The notes below the pieces were generated by a model. The model had not been told where the DNA came from. It made no database searches and saw nothing but the letters and a program-made list of their open reading frames with translations. From the NCBI RefSeq assembly GCF_905220365.1, contig NC_061126.1, forward strand, positions 1,488,001-1,552,000: a stretch of DNA of 64,000 nucleotides. The letters run 5' to 3'. Numbering within the stretch: the first letter of the stretch is position 1; each line of letters opens with the position of its first letter. Positions 40,301 to 48,729 of the stretch are shown piece by piece. This stretch comes from Vanessa cardui. Its lineage: Eukaryota > Arthropoda > Insecta > Lepidoptera > Nymphalidae. The translations under genes and the position numbers were made by a program.

Positions 40301-41907
40301 CAAGCACCGCTGATTCATGTGCTTAAGTTGTCTTTATAATTTATCTCGTACTCAGCGGTGACAAATTTCATATAAATTCTGCCACATGTGTATTTCACCA
40401 ACCCGCTTTGAAACAGCATGGTGGAATATGTTCCAAAACTTTCTCCTCAAATTGAGAGGAGGCCTTTAGCCCAGCAGTGGCTTAAAGGCTGTTGTTGTTG
40501 TTGTGATAAAATGTGCTCTAAAGCAAACTTGAACCCAAAGAAACGACATAGCATACCTTTTAACATATGATGACGAACTCCTAAAACGCGACAACAAGTA
40601 TTACATAAAGATGTAGCGTTAAAATGTTTTATAGAATATTTTAACCCATGAACGCATTGTAATACGAGGTAATTATGCAGAACACACGTTTTACTCGGCC
40701 GAGAACCGCCCATCACCGTTTTGTAAATGACCGAGAAATTACAGGTTGTTACTGTCAAGGAAGAACTAACATTATATTTTACGTATATTGCCGATCGTAC
40801 GAACGCTGATTGAGGTAAAAATAATGTCACACCAATGTTACAAAATATTAGCTTTATGACGTCATACCGCTACTATCTTCAACAAGCGATTCTGGCGGTT
40901 TTTATTTATTTATTCATTGTGCCGAGATGGCCCAGTGGCTAGAATGCGTGCAACTTAACCGATGATGGCGAGTTCAATCCAGGCAAGCAACCAATGAATG
41001 TGCTTAATTTGTGTTCATAATTCATCTCGTGATCTGCGGTGAAATAAAAAATCGTAAGGAAACCTGCATGTGTCTAATTTCATCGAAATTCTGTCACATG
41101 TGTATTCCAACCCGCATTGAAACAGCTTGGTGAAACATATTCCAAACCTTCTCCTCAATAGGTAGAGGAGACCTTAGCCCAGCAGTGGGAAATTTCCTCT
41201 AGGCTATATCCATAGCAAATCATTACACTCAGTATGCCCTCGAGCTAAGCTGTGATGATCAAACAGACCGACAGTTACTTTCACGTTTATAATATTAGCT
41301 TAAATAAAACGAGCGTCGTATTTAATAACGTGTGTGGTTAAGAAATTGTTCACACACTCACACAAACACATGCACACACACCACAAACAGTCGCAAAGAT
41401 ACGTAACTTTCCATCGCAACAGAAATATAATCCGACTGTATTTTATGCTCGTTCTCCACTCAAAGGATCATGTAATACACCCTTTATACATTTCGTAACC
41501 ATTAAAATGAGGCTGTCTCCGCTGTAAACGCTTAGAAACAGCTGCCTTCAAGAAAATCCGTTCATAGCATTTATAAATCACACGAGATTATTTTATCTTA
41601 ATGTTTTTGTAATATTACAGCTTTGATAAATAGACTTCGTAATTTTGTCATACTCTTGTTTAAGATGATATGAATTGTATTACGTGGGTTCAATTTAAAG
41701 TTTTGGTTTGTCATAGCAAAGTTTAAGAGTTATGTCTATTTACATTTTCATATTACTATACGTCAATTTTAATAAAAAATCTTGAGTACATTTAATCCAG
41801 GTCAGTAACACAAATATTAGAAGAAAAAGACTTAAGGTATGGTAGGTTAAATGAAGCATTCGCACGAGTGAAAAGCTGGTACTAAATATACTACACATTT
41901 CTTCTTG

Positions 41908-41941
<34 letters not shown>

Positions 41942-43672
41942 TGTCCTTGTATTATATACAAAAACGTTCCCCTCGAATCACTATATCTATTAAAAAAACC
42001 ACATCAAAATCCGATGCGTATGTTGATAGATTTAAGCAAACATAGGAACAGACAGCGGTAAGCGACTTTGTTTTATACTTATGTTTGTGTAAATATTCCT
42101 TGACTGTAAGAATGTATGCGGTGACGTCATGACGTTTTCTTGTACTACAAGCCTGCCTATGTATGTCAAAGGAAATGTGTTTTTGTTTACTTTATTTATT
42201 TATAGGCTTTCTTTTGTTTTGATTTTTTTAATTGCCTACAATTTCGATATTACAAAACTGCTGGGCGTCCCTCCGCGGCAAAATTCTCCATATAAACGTC
42301 TACATTAAATTTTCATAGCTCGTTCGTAATAGTATGTTGTAAATTGTAATAAACATATCATGTTTGTTTGCTTATTGAAACTTAATTTTTAGGGGAAACA
42401 TTGATTATATTGTACTCTTATTTATTTATACTTCATTTTATTATTAATTCTCTAGACATTCGTTGCTCTAAGTTAAGAGTGTTAATTAAATTAATGGGTA
42501 AGTTTTTATGTATCCTACGATGTACAGTAATGTATTATTTTTTATGAATATTTTAAATAACATGTGTGTTAGGTGTTTATTATACCTGCTGTTAGATTAA
42601 TTCCTTCACAGATTATATTTATTATTCTTACCTATGGTAAACTAACAGCGACGAAAGGAAGAATATACACGCTAGCACATCCGCTCGGCCAACCACGCCA
42701 GCTACCTGTGAAAAATGTAAAAATATTACATGTTTATCGACATTGTTATGGATCTACATATTCATGCAATGGTAATGAGAGAACCTCTAAAACACCACGC
42801 AACTCGAAACAAAGTTAGGGTTAGGTGTTTGATCTCTTCAGAAATAAATTGGCTTGAACTGTTTAGCTTTATTAAAAGCCGATTTTTTTTAAGGGTTTCA
42901 TACCCATAATGTGGAGTCTACTCCATTATCATTCTATAGTTTCAGGCTGTCACTAAATTTTTTATTATATTTTTAAGTATTCTTTAAGCTGGAAAATAGC
43001 ACCTATTCATTATTTTTTTTTTTTGATACAGACCTTTCAATCTTGAATCGTGACGTTTTGTGATAGTTAATTTTAATTTTTATTAATTCAAATTAAGAAT
43101 ACTGAGCATTGTGGAATTATATAACGTTTATTAGAATTTATTACTGTTGGTTCTAGTGGCCTCTACAACGTCAATGGGCGGAAGAGTTATGTTAAGCCTG
43201 TTTAACATCAGGGCTCAGGGTACGCGCATTCTAAGGGAACCTCCCGTGAGACTAGACTTAGGATGCTGTCTGACCCAACAAACAGCATGTTGGGTCTCAT
43301 TAAAATGGGTCATGCTCAAGACAAAGTGGAATGAATATGTCACCGTAACATTACAAAATTCGTGAACTGCAACACAATATTTCGACAGTTTACAATCTAA
43401 CATGACAGGTTGTAATCTAACGAATTTTGTAAACTTACAGTGACAAATACATGGCAAAACTAAGCGATTCATACCGGTGATCATAGATACGTACCGCTTC
43501 AGTGTGTACAGGATGTACTGCGAATAGCAACGCGGCTAAAGCAGCAAATGGCCGTTGCAAACGTGCAATGGTCACACACGCGCGGGCCACGAGTGCGCAG
43601 CACGCAGCGTGGAGAGACACGTTACAAGCGTGCCACCACCAGGGTCTCAACCCCGCCAGAGCGTAGTTTAAT
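19023..43672 (-). CDS. Tmtc1: TMTC1-like protein O-mannosyltransferase gene (5'-partial, 13 exons)
   Basis: Join on the minus strand: 43672-43495, 42705-42632, 39309-39172, 31879-31703, 28323-28134, 26212-26091, 25711-25547, 25110-24997, 24344-24204, 23152-22953, 21016-20851, 19669-19546, 19382-19023. All internal junctions are GT-AG and the phases match throughout, giving 715 complete residues and a stop. TMTC proteins are ER membrane enzymes that O-mannosylate cadherin ectodomains, with an N-terminal multi-helix GT-C fold, a DUF1736 region and C-terminal TPRs. Seen here: HPVHTEAV, then GVVGRADVL, an AKETGVT segment, the DNPAAF/FNWWLLICPWTLS DUF1736 block, VPFVPASNL, AERVLYIPS, and TPRs beginning NAKLHYNFGNFL. 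The NAKLHYNF start and the shortened second TPR (NNIGTLISADSAEQHF) favour TMTC1 over TMTC2-4; this is recall, not a search. The first-loop acidic motif and start codon lie upstream and were not found. The TPR array is shorter than in vertebrate TMTC1 and ends in a polar, Lys-rich tail. Confidence 0.9.
19546..19669 (-). CDS. Tmtc1: TMTC exon L: GC-rich exon near the C-terminus
   Basis: Acceptor tggttag|A, donor CCAACG|gtgagc. Encodes WHTWRRGWPSAAAAHTYLRD, then WRLRLELEGRALVYSKAVN and PT. It lies in a sharply GC-rich island (19535-19670). EGRALVYSKAV resembles a TPR helix B, but the rest is not canonical. If the intron were retained, translation would read PTVS and stop at once, so two C-termini are possible. 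Frame choice rests on phase 2 entry from the previous exon; the other two frames are also open over much of this island, so confidence is lower. Confidence 0.72.
20851..21016 (-). CDS. Tmtc1: TMTC exon K: TPR helix B and linker
   Basis: Acceptor gttctcag|GC, donor ACTAG|gtaagt. Two bases complete a Gly codon left by the preceding exon. Encodes LPGAAAKYFLEATRLSFRN, RNMEKPIRGDLISFRSTA, then LMYRSLGQKSRTLQLLT. The start (GLPGAAAKYFLEA) is TPR helix B continuing YGNWLRTK, and STALMYRSLGQKSRTLQLL looks like one more degenerate TPR. No frame here is long enough to be noticed unspliced; support is the exact phase fit, both splice sites and the TPR continuity. Confidence 0.85.
22953..23152 (-). CDS. 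Tmtc1: TMTC exon J: TPR region
   Basis: Acceptor gtcctcag|A, donor ACGAAAG|gtatat. Encodes KNGRIIQAIKMLERCIVLQP, then RFVQAHVELLSLKPESEKP, and LLELEPNNWEHYVLYGNWL. Completes the third TPR (G...QAI..LE..I.LQP.F..AH) and starts another around PNNWEHYVLYGNWL. The middle part (SLKPESEKPKI) is a degenerate repeat. It exits in phase 1, the only such intron in the gene, matched by the next exon. Confidence 0.9.
23990..24066 (+). repeat. Retroelement 3' fragment in TMTC intron I-J
   Basis: Short match to the end of the 34335-34620 family: tgaccacttaccatcagatg then gcccttttgctgtctgc. Confidence 0.55.
24204..24344 (-). CDS. Tmtc1: TMTC exon I: shortened second TPR and start of the third
   Basis: Acceptor tttgaag|G, donor TACAA|gtaagt. 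Encodes LWPTYASAHNNIGTLI, SADSAEQHFLKAIKYN, then RHHVNAHYNLGKLY. The second TPR is several residues short of 34 between helices A and B (NNIGTLISADSAEQHF). From memory, vertebrate TMTC1 has the same shortening, which supports orthology. An in-frame stop just after the GT confirms the splice. Phase 2 in and out. Confidence 0.93.
24640..24680 (+). repeat. Helitron-like 3' terminus in TMTC intron H-I
   Basis: gtgcacccatgcgaagccgg followed by a ctag end resembles the 3' ends at 55980-56016 and 58520-58551. Confidence 0.5.
24997..25110 (-). CDS. Tmtc1: TMTC exon H: first TPR
   Basis: Acceptor gtttcag|A, donor TTGAG|gtacaa. Encodes ADLVSLPQNAKLHYNFGN, then FLRETEQQDNAIKHYKEAL, a canonical TPR: Asn-Ala-Lys..His-Tyr-Asn in helix A, and A..HY.EAL in helix B. 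The open frame continues past the donor into intron, but only the splice at this GT gives the P.YASAHNNIG continuation from the next exon. NAK.HYNF.NFL is the feature I associate with TMTC1 rather than its paralogues. Confidence 0.93.
25547..25711 (-). CDS. Tmtc1: TMTC exon G: last membrane helices and junction to the TPRs
   Basis: Acceptor atattttag|T, donor TTAAG|gttagt. Encodes VGSVIITAYGVQLMWYS, the helix AVLVVGLAVLAASGVA, then RTHRRNADWRDRATLL. The R...RN.DW.....LL end matches the family's link between the final helix and the first TPR (R..DWR.E..L). Phase 2 in and out. Confidence 0.92.
26091..26212 (-). CDS. Tmtc1: TMTC exon F: PFVPASNL / AERVLYIP helices
   Basis: Acceptor tatgtag|GTA, donor ACCGAG|gtatgc. 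Encodes a basic start (VQRH) after the DUF1736 helix, the helix TPAVIGLLLLVVPFVPASN, and LLVTVGFVIAERVLYIP. The block P..PASNL...VGFV.AERVLY.PS is highly conserved in TMTC proteins; the Ser is completed by the next exon. Phase 0 in, 2 out. Confidence 0.94.
26425..26486. promoter_or_regulatory. Cluster of CGATA/TATCG motifs in TMTC intron E-F
   Basis: Within about 60 bases: tatatcgataaa, aatatcgaatgg, tgtcgataaca, atatcgacaa and ttcgatata, that is five or more CGATA or TATCGA cores on both strands. In Drosophila such clusters bind BEAF-32 or DREF; no lepidopteran equivalent is implied by sequence alone. Confidence 0.25.
28134..28323 (-). CDS. Tmtc1: TMTC exon E: core of DUF1736
   Basis: Acceptor gtttcag|A, donor TTAGAG|gtaaga. 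Encodes LMTFCYLAAFNWWLLICPW, then TLSHDWQMGSVPLI, a short loop (TSGWDPRN) and a further helix FITCAAFGALMLLCYRC. The pattern T..YL.AFN.WLL.CP..LS.DW.MG..PL is the strongest family signature in the window. The open frame runs past both exon edges, but both canonical splice sites are present and the neighbouring exons fit the phases (2 in, 0 out). Confidence 0.94.
29503..29675 (+). repeat. SINE family 1, 5' part in TMTC intron D-E
   Basis: Forward tRNA-like head (gatgaaagggcccaatggtt, accgatgattgcgggttcaa) through ctcggcggtgaagg and gaaacctgcatg, then lost. A second, poorer head fragment follows at 29708-29768 (gcgatggctaagag, gattgcggattcaaac). Confidence 0.8.
30361..30406. repeat. Long perfect hairpin in TMTC intron D-E
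   Basis: Arms of 17 bases, tattccaatttcaaata and its complement, around a 12-base loop that is itself nearly palindromic (tgtatacatatt). An (ACGT)4 run follows at 30429-30444. Confidence 0.85.
30676..30880 (-). repeat. tRNA-derived SINE (family 2) in TMTC intron D-E
   Basis: Reverse copy: ttactctgatcccaatgtaa, cacttgtgttatggaatatc, and a head ending tactcgaccacagaggtcgt. Moderately diverged. Confidence 0.85.
31305..31525 (+). repeat. Retroelement fragment, copy 1 of a two-copy block
   Basis: Shares ordered blocks with 55065-55390: tagtagaacatttg, ttttgaaaggtatt, gatattgta, then gattcaacggggaaatgct. The open frame from 31424 falls inside it. It ends about 180 bases before exon D. Confidence 0.6.
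31703..31879 (-). CDS. Tmtc1: TMTC exon D: helix plus start of DUF1736 (DNPAAF)
   Basis: Acceptor ctattcag|G, donor GTCAG|gtaagg. Encodes a basic linker (SLCSLKIEKKCTGLSVRTTK), the helix VLVSLSLLICLRLALLQG, then WPTFSPQDNPAAFHPSFFV. The pattern R....LQG..P.FS..DNPA is the family signature entering DUF1736. Phase 2 in and out. The hydrophilic loop before the helix is shorter than the long low-complexity loop some TMTC paralogues carry. Confidence 0.93.
32660..32765 (-). repeat. Retroelement 3' fragment, reverse copy in TMTC intron C-D
   Basis: ctgttgtttggcggtagaat, acccagacgggtttgcacaa and agccctaccacca are the complement of the start of the 34335-34620 family. Confidence 0.6.
33700..33750. 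repeat. (CT)n and (GT)n simple repeats
   Basis: tctctctttctctctctctg followed by tgtgtgtgtaactgtgtgtg. Confidence 0.85.
34335..34625 (+). repeat. Retroelement 3' region, best copy of its family
   Basis: Ordered blocks: ctgggtaggtgccacccact, caaacaacagtatttggtat, gagtgagtgagtcagtgtaa, ggtggcgcattggcgatgta and cactatcaggtgga. Diverged partial copies lie near 957, 6963, 10440, 23990, 32660, 36815, 38500 and 45695. It is non-coding and probably the 3' end of a LINE or a SINE. Confidence 0.7.
34995..35023. repeat. Hairpin
   Basis: Perfect 12-base arms, caattcccagac/gtctgggaattg, around a 5-base loop; pairing extends further with one mismatch. Confidence 0.85.
35329..35628 (-). mobile_element. 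Full-length tRNA-derived SINE (family 1) in TMTC intron C-D
   Basis: Reverse orientation, with an exact 12-base target-site duplication ataaactttaca at 35317-35328 and 35629-35640. The long open frame across it is SINE translation. Confidence 0.95.
35939..36125 (+). repeat. SINE family 2 with the head A-box region deleted
   Basis: Forward copy: cgacctcc joins directly to acttcgaggttcgattcctg, skipping most of the promoter head; then ttagttttctatgtcgtctt... cattgggatcagagtaaatt. Confidence 0.85.
36815..36965 (+). repeat. Retroelement 3' fragment, diverged
   Basis: gttggtagagccttgtttgt, gcccgtggtgag... aaaggtcataatatcttac and ttgccaaggttgaggctcat follow the order of the 34335 family. Confidence 0.5.
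37309..37580 (+). mobile_element. SINE (family 1) with an internal palindrome and a deletion
   Basis: Forward copy flanked by the exact 10-base target-site duplication tttcttaaat (37299-37308 and 37581-37590). The B-box region is rearranged into a perfect 28-base palindrome at 37368-37395, and about 45 bases around the normally conserved ggtgaaggaaaacatcgtga are missing. Confidence 0.92.
38500..38570 (-). repeat. Retroelement 3' fragment, reverse copy
   Basis: gctgtttggtggctcaatag then ttgagtgggtgacccatcca mirrors the start of the 34335 family. Confidence 0.5.
38950..39140 (-). repeat. TTTTGAT-ended retroelement tail, copy 4, next to TMTC exon C
   Basis: Reverse copy: atcaaaatatactttattca, caagcacttttgaatcgtca, aagtgaagctaccacc, with the central block deleted. 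Its edge is about 30 bases from the exon. Confidence 0.75.
39172..39309 (-). CDS. Tmtc1: TMTC exon C: AKETGVT segment and membrane helix
   Basis: Acceptor atttatag|G, donor AAGAG|gtatgt. Encodes a short polar linker (PTSNKK), then VWLSVVLGALSMLAKETG and VTILLLNLAIDFYRCW. The A(K)E.GVT.L pattern within a hydrophobic stretch is typical of the TMTC helix preceding the large cytosolic or luminal loop. Entry and exit phase 2. The downstream intron is the largest inside the gene (about 7.3 kb) and carries two SINEs and LINE/Helitron-like fragments; a LINE-tail fragment sits within 40 bases of the donor. Confidence 0.92.
40148..40242 (+). repeat. Helitron-like 5' terminus fragment
   Basis: aatctatactaatactacaa then tgtccgtctgtatgtcgcac resembles the 5' ends at 51716, 33912 and 35058. 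It is cut off by the SINE that follows. Confidence 0.5.
40243..40502 (+). repeat. tRNA-derived SINE (family 1), head slightly truncated
   Basis: Starts atggcccagtggtaagaacg and ends (GTT)n. A deletion joins ctcagcggtga to caaatttcatataaattctg. Possible short imperfect target duplication, gatgaaat/gataaaat. Confidence 0.85.
40921..41195 (+). repeat. tRNA-derived SINE (family 1), diverged
   Basis: gccgagatggcccagtggct at the head, then gttcataattcatctcgtga, aggaaacctgcatgtgtcta and agcccagcagtggg. It lacks the GTT tail. Confidence 0.88.
41908..41934. repeat. T27 homopolymer
   Basis: Uninterrupted run; probably the poly(A) tail of a reverse-oriented retrocopy, and prone to length error in assemblies. 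Confidence 0.9.
41968..42080 (-). repeat. Helitron-like non-autonomous element fragment
   Basis: The complement of the start seen at 58305-58400: aaaaccacatcaaaatccga and agcgactttgttttatact. Confidence 0.5.
42632..42705 (-). CDS. Tmtc1: TMTC exon B: GRAD motif
   Basis: A 74-base exon, too short to stand out as an open frame, with acceptor ttcacag|GTA and donor CATAG|gtaaga. It encodes VAGVVGRADVLACIFFL and continues SSLLVYH plus a split Arg codon. It fits directly after HPVHTEA, giving the family's HTEAVAG.VGRAD.L block followed by a hydrophobic helix. Entry phase 0 and exit phase 2 agree with both neighbours. Confidence 0.93.
43495..43672 (-). CDS. Tmtc1: TMTC exon A (first exon found): membrane helices, HPVHTEAV motif
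   Basis: The acceptor reads tttcag|A and the donor GAAGCG|gtacgt. The first base completes a codon begun in an unseen upstream exon, most simply an Arg codon. The 59 following codons begin LNYALAGLRPWWWHACN and end FAVHPVHTEA. In TMTC proteins this follows the first luminal loop (SYRPL...FRLNY): a helix carrying the LRPW..H.xN.xLH pattern, then a second helix ending in the conserved HPVHTEAV. GC content is far above the surrounding intron. The exon ends in phase 0. Confidence 0.92.
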
Positions 43673-43704
43673 CTGAAACAAAACAATAATAGATTCAATA
43701 TATA

Positions 43705-43915
43705 TTCGAGTACTGTGTACACCGATTTTTCCTTGCGATTCCCAGCCGAGTCGATGTAGAAAATATTCATTAGTTTTCTATGCTGTCTTGGGTCTGGGAG
43801 TTTATGGTACCATCATTACTTCGAGTTTCTATAACACAAGCGCTTAAGCTAATTATATTGGGATCACAATAATGTGTGTGATGTTATCCACAATATTTAT
43901 TTATTTAATATTATT
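43705..43915 (+). repeat. SINE family 2, diverged, abutting TMTC exon A
   Basis: Forward copy from about attcgagtactgtgtacacc, with the head partly deleted, through atgctgtcttgggtctggga and tataacacaagcgctt to attgggatcacaataatg. Confidence 0.75.
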
Positions 43916-45295
43916 TTCTATATTGTATTCATGAACTTTAACAGCTATTTAGTAACTGTTCTTTAATAATAGTTAGTTCGAATTAATATTAGTTCGTTTG
44001 TTTTTTAGTCAGTTATTGTTTTGGTGAAATGAAAGTATTTTGATTTTAATATTGGGGTAGATCGTCATATAGGTATTAGTGGTAATGAAGTAATAACTTT
44101 TTTCATTGGGATATTGTCGTTAATTTATTTCTAAATATTTCCTTGGATGTCCCAATACATTCAGATAAAGCTATTTGTTTTTTTCAGTTTTGAACCTAGA
44201 ACAGGTAAATTCAATCCGGTTTTAAAGGCTAAATAAAGTTCCTTGGACCGAAATGGTCAAGAATTCCCTCACAGCTCAATTTTGATGCTTAGATGCTACA
44301 TTACCGAGAAAAACCATATAGAACCTGCGTTTGAACTCTGGACTCTCTTTGGTAGGACCAATTTTGATTTATTATAAGATTAAGGAAATAAATATATAAT
44401 AATAATAATAAGTACACTTTTGATTACTTATATATAGGGCATAGAGTTCGAATTCAACCAAGAAAATATAATAAAATTCTTTAGTTAATTTTGTTTTTTA
44501 TATTTTGTTGCATACATCTTCACTGATCAGATTTCACAATACATCAAAGCCCAGACAAGGCACCATTATCGCTTAAAGCAATCTCTTTTGAGAAGCACAT
44601 ATTATGACATAGTGAATTTGTACCTATTATCTGGAAATATAATTACCAGAAATAACAACATAGCTCTTTTGTGCTTCAATTATATTTGATGTTGTTTCAA
44701 ACTTAATGAGATGAAAAATATAAATTTAATAACAACCAGACGTTATCAGTCTAATACAAATTATTGCTAACTCGTTTCAATTAAATAAAAATTGTCCCTT
44801 ATATAATTTGTCTGAATTCGTGATACATAATTAATGCTCAAATGTCTTATCATTTTGCTTAATATTAAGCAATTATTATTAAAATATTTCGAAGCTATTA
44901 AGATCTTCAAATAAATACATATGTAATAGCAGATTATTTGGACAGTCGTTTAAAAATATCCATCAAATTATAACACAATTTTGTTTAATCTATTAAAGGA
45001 CATTTTAAAATATTTCACGGCACACAAACTAAAGCATTGCATGAGCTTACTGACGCTAACTTCGCCTTGTTTGCGAAGTACTCGTCGCATTGTCAAAGTT
45101 TACAGAGGGTGTAAGGGCTGGGATAATTGTTTTGAAGCTTACGAGCTTTCGTTCTATCTATTTGCTGGCTTGTTGCTTCTGTTGCGCTAGCTTTATTAGT
45201 GTCGAATATAATAACAACGACTTGAATTAATTAACGCGTATATAAACTCTTGATATAGTTTATTCCCTTGACAAAAGTTTATATAAATAATAATA

Positions 45296-45525
45296 ATTAA
45301 TATTGGACTATATCACATACATTACTCTGATCCCAATGTAAGTAACTAAAGCACTTGTGTTATGGAAAATCTGAAGTAACGACGGTACCACAAACACCCA
45401 GACCCAAGACAATGTAGAAAACTGATGACTTATCTACATCGACTCGGCTGAAAATCAAACCCGGGGCCTCGGAGTGGCGTACCCATGAAAACCGTTGTAC
45501 ACACTACTCGACAACGGAGGTCGTC
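45296..45525 (-). repeat. tRNA-derived SINE (family 2)
   Basis: Reverse copy with all blocks: ttactctgatcccaatgtaa, ttatggaaaatctgaagtaa, cacccagacccaagacaatg and a head ending actcgacaacggaggtcgtc. Confidence 0.88.
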
Positions 45526-46586
45526 ATATCGATGTGAATGAATTAAAATGTTTTATTGTGATAGTTTACCGCGGTGTTTTGATAATATTTCTGATGGAAT
45601 ATTGAAATAGATTGCACGAGTTTTTATTATTTATCTATTGCATGTATATTTGTTGATATATTCGTTTCAAATATCGAACTAATTGAGGCTTCGTTGCAAG
45701 CTCGCCTGGATAGGTATTATCGGTTTCAAGTAACTTTACCAACAAATATCGTATTGTTGTATACTGGTTTGGAAGGTGAGTCCATCAATGTTATAGTCGG
45801 AATTGTACCAGTAAGTTCTAAGATGATATGCTCTTTATATAATTCATATAACAAAAGGAATTTTTGGTGATTTGTAAGTGATATGTAATTGTATATTTAT
45901 AACTGATTGAAATGATAATGTTCTCTATAAATGATTTAGATCACAGCGTTCTTTCACAACAATGTTTAGTTAACAATGTAGACGATTAGGTTTTTAATAC
46001 TGAAAAGAAGTTCAAGTTTCCCCTCTCTTAACCTGATGACATGAGCTATATATACAAATTTATTGTATAAATAATAACTGATAACAATTAAATAATAATT
46101 GAGTCTTATATTTGGTAATTCGGGAAACTACTGAAATTTTTATCGACGGTAATAATTTATGATATTTCTATGACACAAACCCTGAGTTTGAACTACAGAC
46201 CTCGGCTTCTAGTATCTAGAATGGCGAGGTATCTCATAATGGTATTATATTTATTTTAATTACATTTCATAAACATTATGATCTATACACGAACATTACA
46301 CATTTATAATTATATATAACATTTTATTCGACAAATGTTATCACCAGTTACGACAAACTATGCCTCAGACCTTCCAGACGATTTACTTTCAACGCGAGGA
46401 TCTTGCTGAGGCGGGATGTATCTATTCGGTTCCGCAAGTTTGAGAATATTACGAGTAAGCATATTAAACGTAAGATATCTTTGTTAATGTTGCAGATAAT
46501 ATTCCTTATATGCGCTTATCTTTTACTTAGTATCCTATTCTCCTGTTTCAACATTTCAACCAATAAACTATATTATTATTTTTTAT

Positions 46587-46770
46587 GACTAGCTGTACCC
46601 GCGATCTTATACGCCTTTGAATATAACAGAAAAATATATTATTGCAGTCGAGTATTAGTAAGTTGCTCCCTATTATATCAGTTATCTATCAGTGACAGTC
46701 TCGTCAAAATCGGTCCAGCCGTTCCAGAGATTAGTCCGAACAAACAGACAGACAGACCGACGAAAATTGT
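46587..46770 (+). repeat. Interspersed retroelement fragment (gactagctgtacccgcga family)
   Basis: Begins gactagctgtacccgcgatc; later gtcaaaatcggtccagccgt, ccagagattagtccgaacaa and acagacagacagac. Typical non-coding lepidopteran repeat. Confidence 0.55.
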
Positions 46771-47065
46771 AAAAAATGTTATTTTGATATATGTACCGTG
46801 TATTATATATACATATGGTTAATTTAATATTACAAACAGACACTCCAATTTTCATATCTATAGATAGCAACATAAACCCCGATTTACTGTATATACTAAA
46901 GTTACATCAATTTAACGATTTCAATGCATTCAAAAAATGTGTTTTTAAATAAATATTTTTAAATTTTGTACGCAATATAAGTTTTGGTATTTACAACCCA
47001 CAGCTCTGATCCAGTGCGGTTCGGTTAAGATCCGTCGTGTAGTAATTCATACGTGTGTATTTTTT

Positions 47066-47297
47066 ATAAATAAATATGAGACAACATCACATACATTACT
47101 CTGATTCCAGTGTAAGTAGCTGAAGCACTTGTGTTATAGAAATCAGAAGTAACGACGGTACCACAAACACCCAGACCTAAGACAACATAGAAAATTAATG
47201 GTAATCTACGTCGACTCGGCCGGGAATCGAACCCGGGACCTCGGAGTGGCGTACCCCTGAAAACCGGTGTACATACCACTCGACCATGGAGGTCGTC
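47066..47297 (-). repeat. tRNA-derived SINE (family 2)
   Basis: Reverse copy with a well-kept head: cggccgggaatcgaacccgg (B-box complement) and accactcgaccatggaggtc. Confidence 0.9.
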
Positions 47298-47811
47298 AAA
47301 TTTATACAACTTGGCTGTACCATGTACTAACTGAGTACTCCTTTACTCCTTTCAAATCCTTTAAAAGGCATCAGTCCATTAACAGTCAATCACAGCCCAC
47401 TGCTGGACATAATCCCTCCCATAGTAAACTCTCACCGAGAAACTTACCATTAATTCTCACAAAAATAGATAATAAAACCTTTATCATGAAAGTTTTTATA
47501 ATCTATTATAAAATTTTATAACAATTTTATTATGCCTCGATAAAGCCTCCGTTATTTTCTAGGTGATTCAGCTCATACTTAATGCCTTAAGTAATTTTCA
47601 TGTTCGAAATGAGTATGTGTTTTTATGAAATTATCCTACAACCTTATCTTTATAATATTGTTTATGTAAAATGAATCAATTAGTCTAGCGCTAATTACAT
47701 ACTGTTTACATACTACAGTATTACAAAGGAAACGGCCCTGTCAAAAAGGTATTTAGCCTTAGGGGTATTGAAATTGAAAACAATTTCTTACGTTCACCTT
47801 ACACGTTAAAA

Positions 47812-47945
47812 ATAATGTATATTTTTTCGGGATAAAAGTAGCCTATGTGGTTTTCCAGATTATAATCTACCTTTGTGCCAAAATTTATTTAGATCAATTT
47901 AGGCGTTTTGTGATGATTGAGTAACAAACATCCATCCATCCTTAT
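47812..47945 (+). repeat. Interspersed retroelement fragment
   Basis: ttttttcgggataaaagtag, cctatgtggttttccagatt, then tgagtaacaaacatccatcc; the same broad family as 46587. Confidence 0.55.
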
Positions 47946-48729
47946 TGGCATTTATAATATTACTAATATTTAAAAAGTTTATTAAGACTAATATAATCGA
48001 AAATTTTACTATACATAAAAAGGATACTCTTTTAATAGAGCTTGTAAGCTCGGGTTTCGTCAACGACCTGATATAACACTAATTGTGGATAACTACAACG
48101 TAAGCAACGTGTTAATTTAAAAAGAGAAACTATTAGCGTTTCTTGCCTTCTTCGATCAATATTCAAACATACAAAACGCTTCTATTTTTTTAAGTTAATT
48201 TTGATTCGATTAAAATTGTTGATTATTATTTATTATAATAATAAATTTAATACTGCTTTGCACGAACTGTGCTTTGAACGATGAATTAAAAACATCGTGA
48301 CGTCAACATGAAATCGGCATCAAATACATCAGGCATTATCTAATTGTTAACAGCAAACCTGCATATTACCTTTTCCAGATACCGTTAGCGACATGCCTCG
48401 GTATGATATAATTATAATGATAGGATCAATTTGAATCCTTTATCATAAACATTAGTAACACGAAATGTCACACATTATTGCTGTATTTTTTATTTCAAAA
48501 TTAATGATTTCAGTGACAGCATGAAGCGAGCGTCACGCGATCAGACATGCAAATATCACAGTAAATACTGACAAACAAACGAATATGATATACTAGTTGT
48601 CTGTTTGACTTCTCTCGCGTTTTACGGGTTGATAGCCAGTTAGGTAAAGAGTAGGCTAGTGTTTCCTTTGGCAAGTTTCATCAAATTTAGTTTATAAGAG
48701 ATTGTTATTTTCGAAATTATATTTTTTTT

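Noticed and set aside
40447..40830. 127-codon minus-strand frame
   Set aside because: Its end lies in a SINE; the remainder has no recognisable similarity or splice support.
47064..47309. Frames reading RGPGFDSRPSRR, also near 48875
   Set aside because: Translations of the head of SINE family 2.
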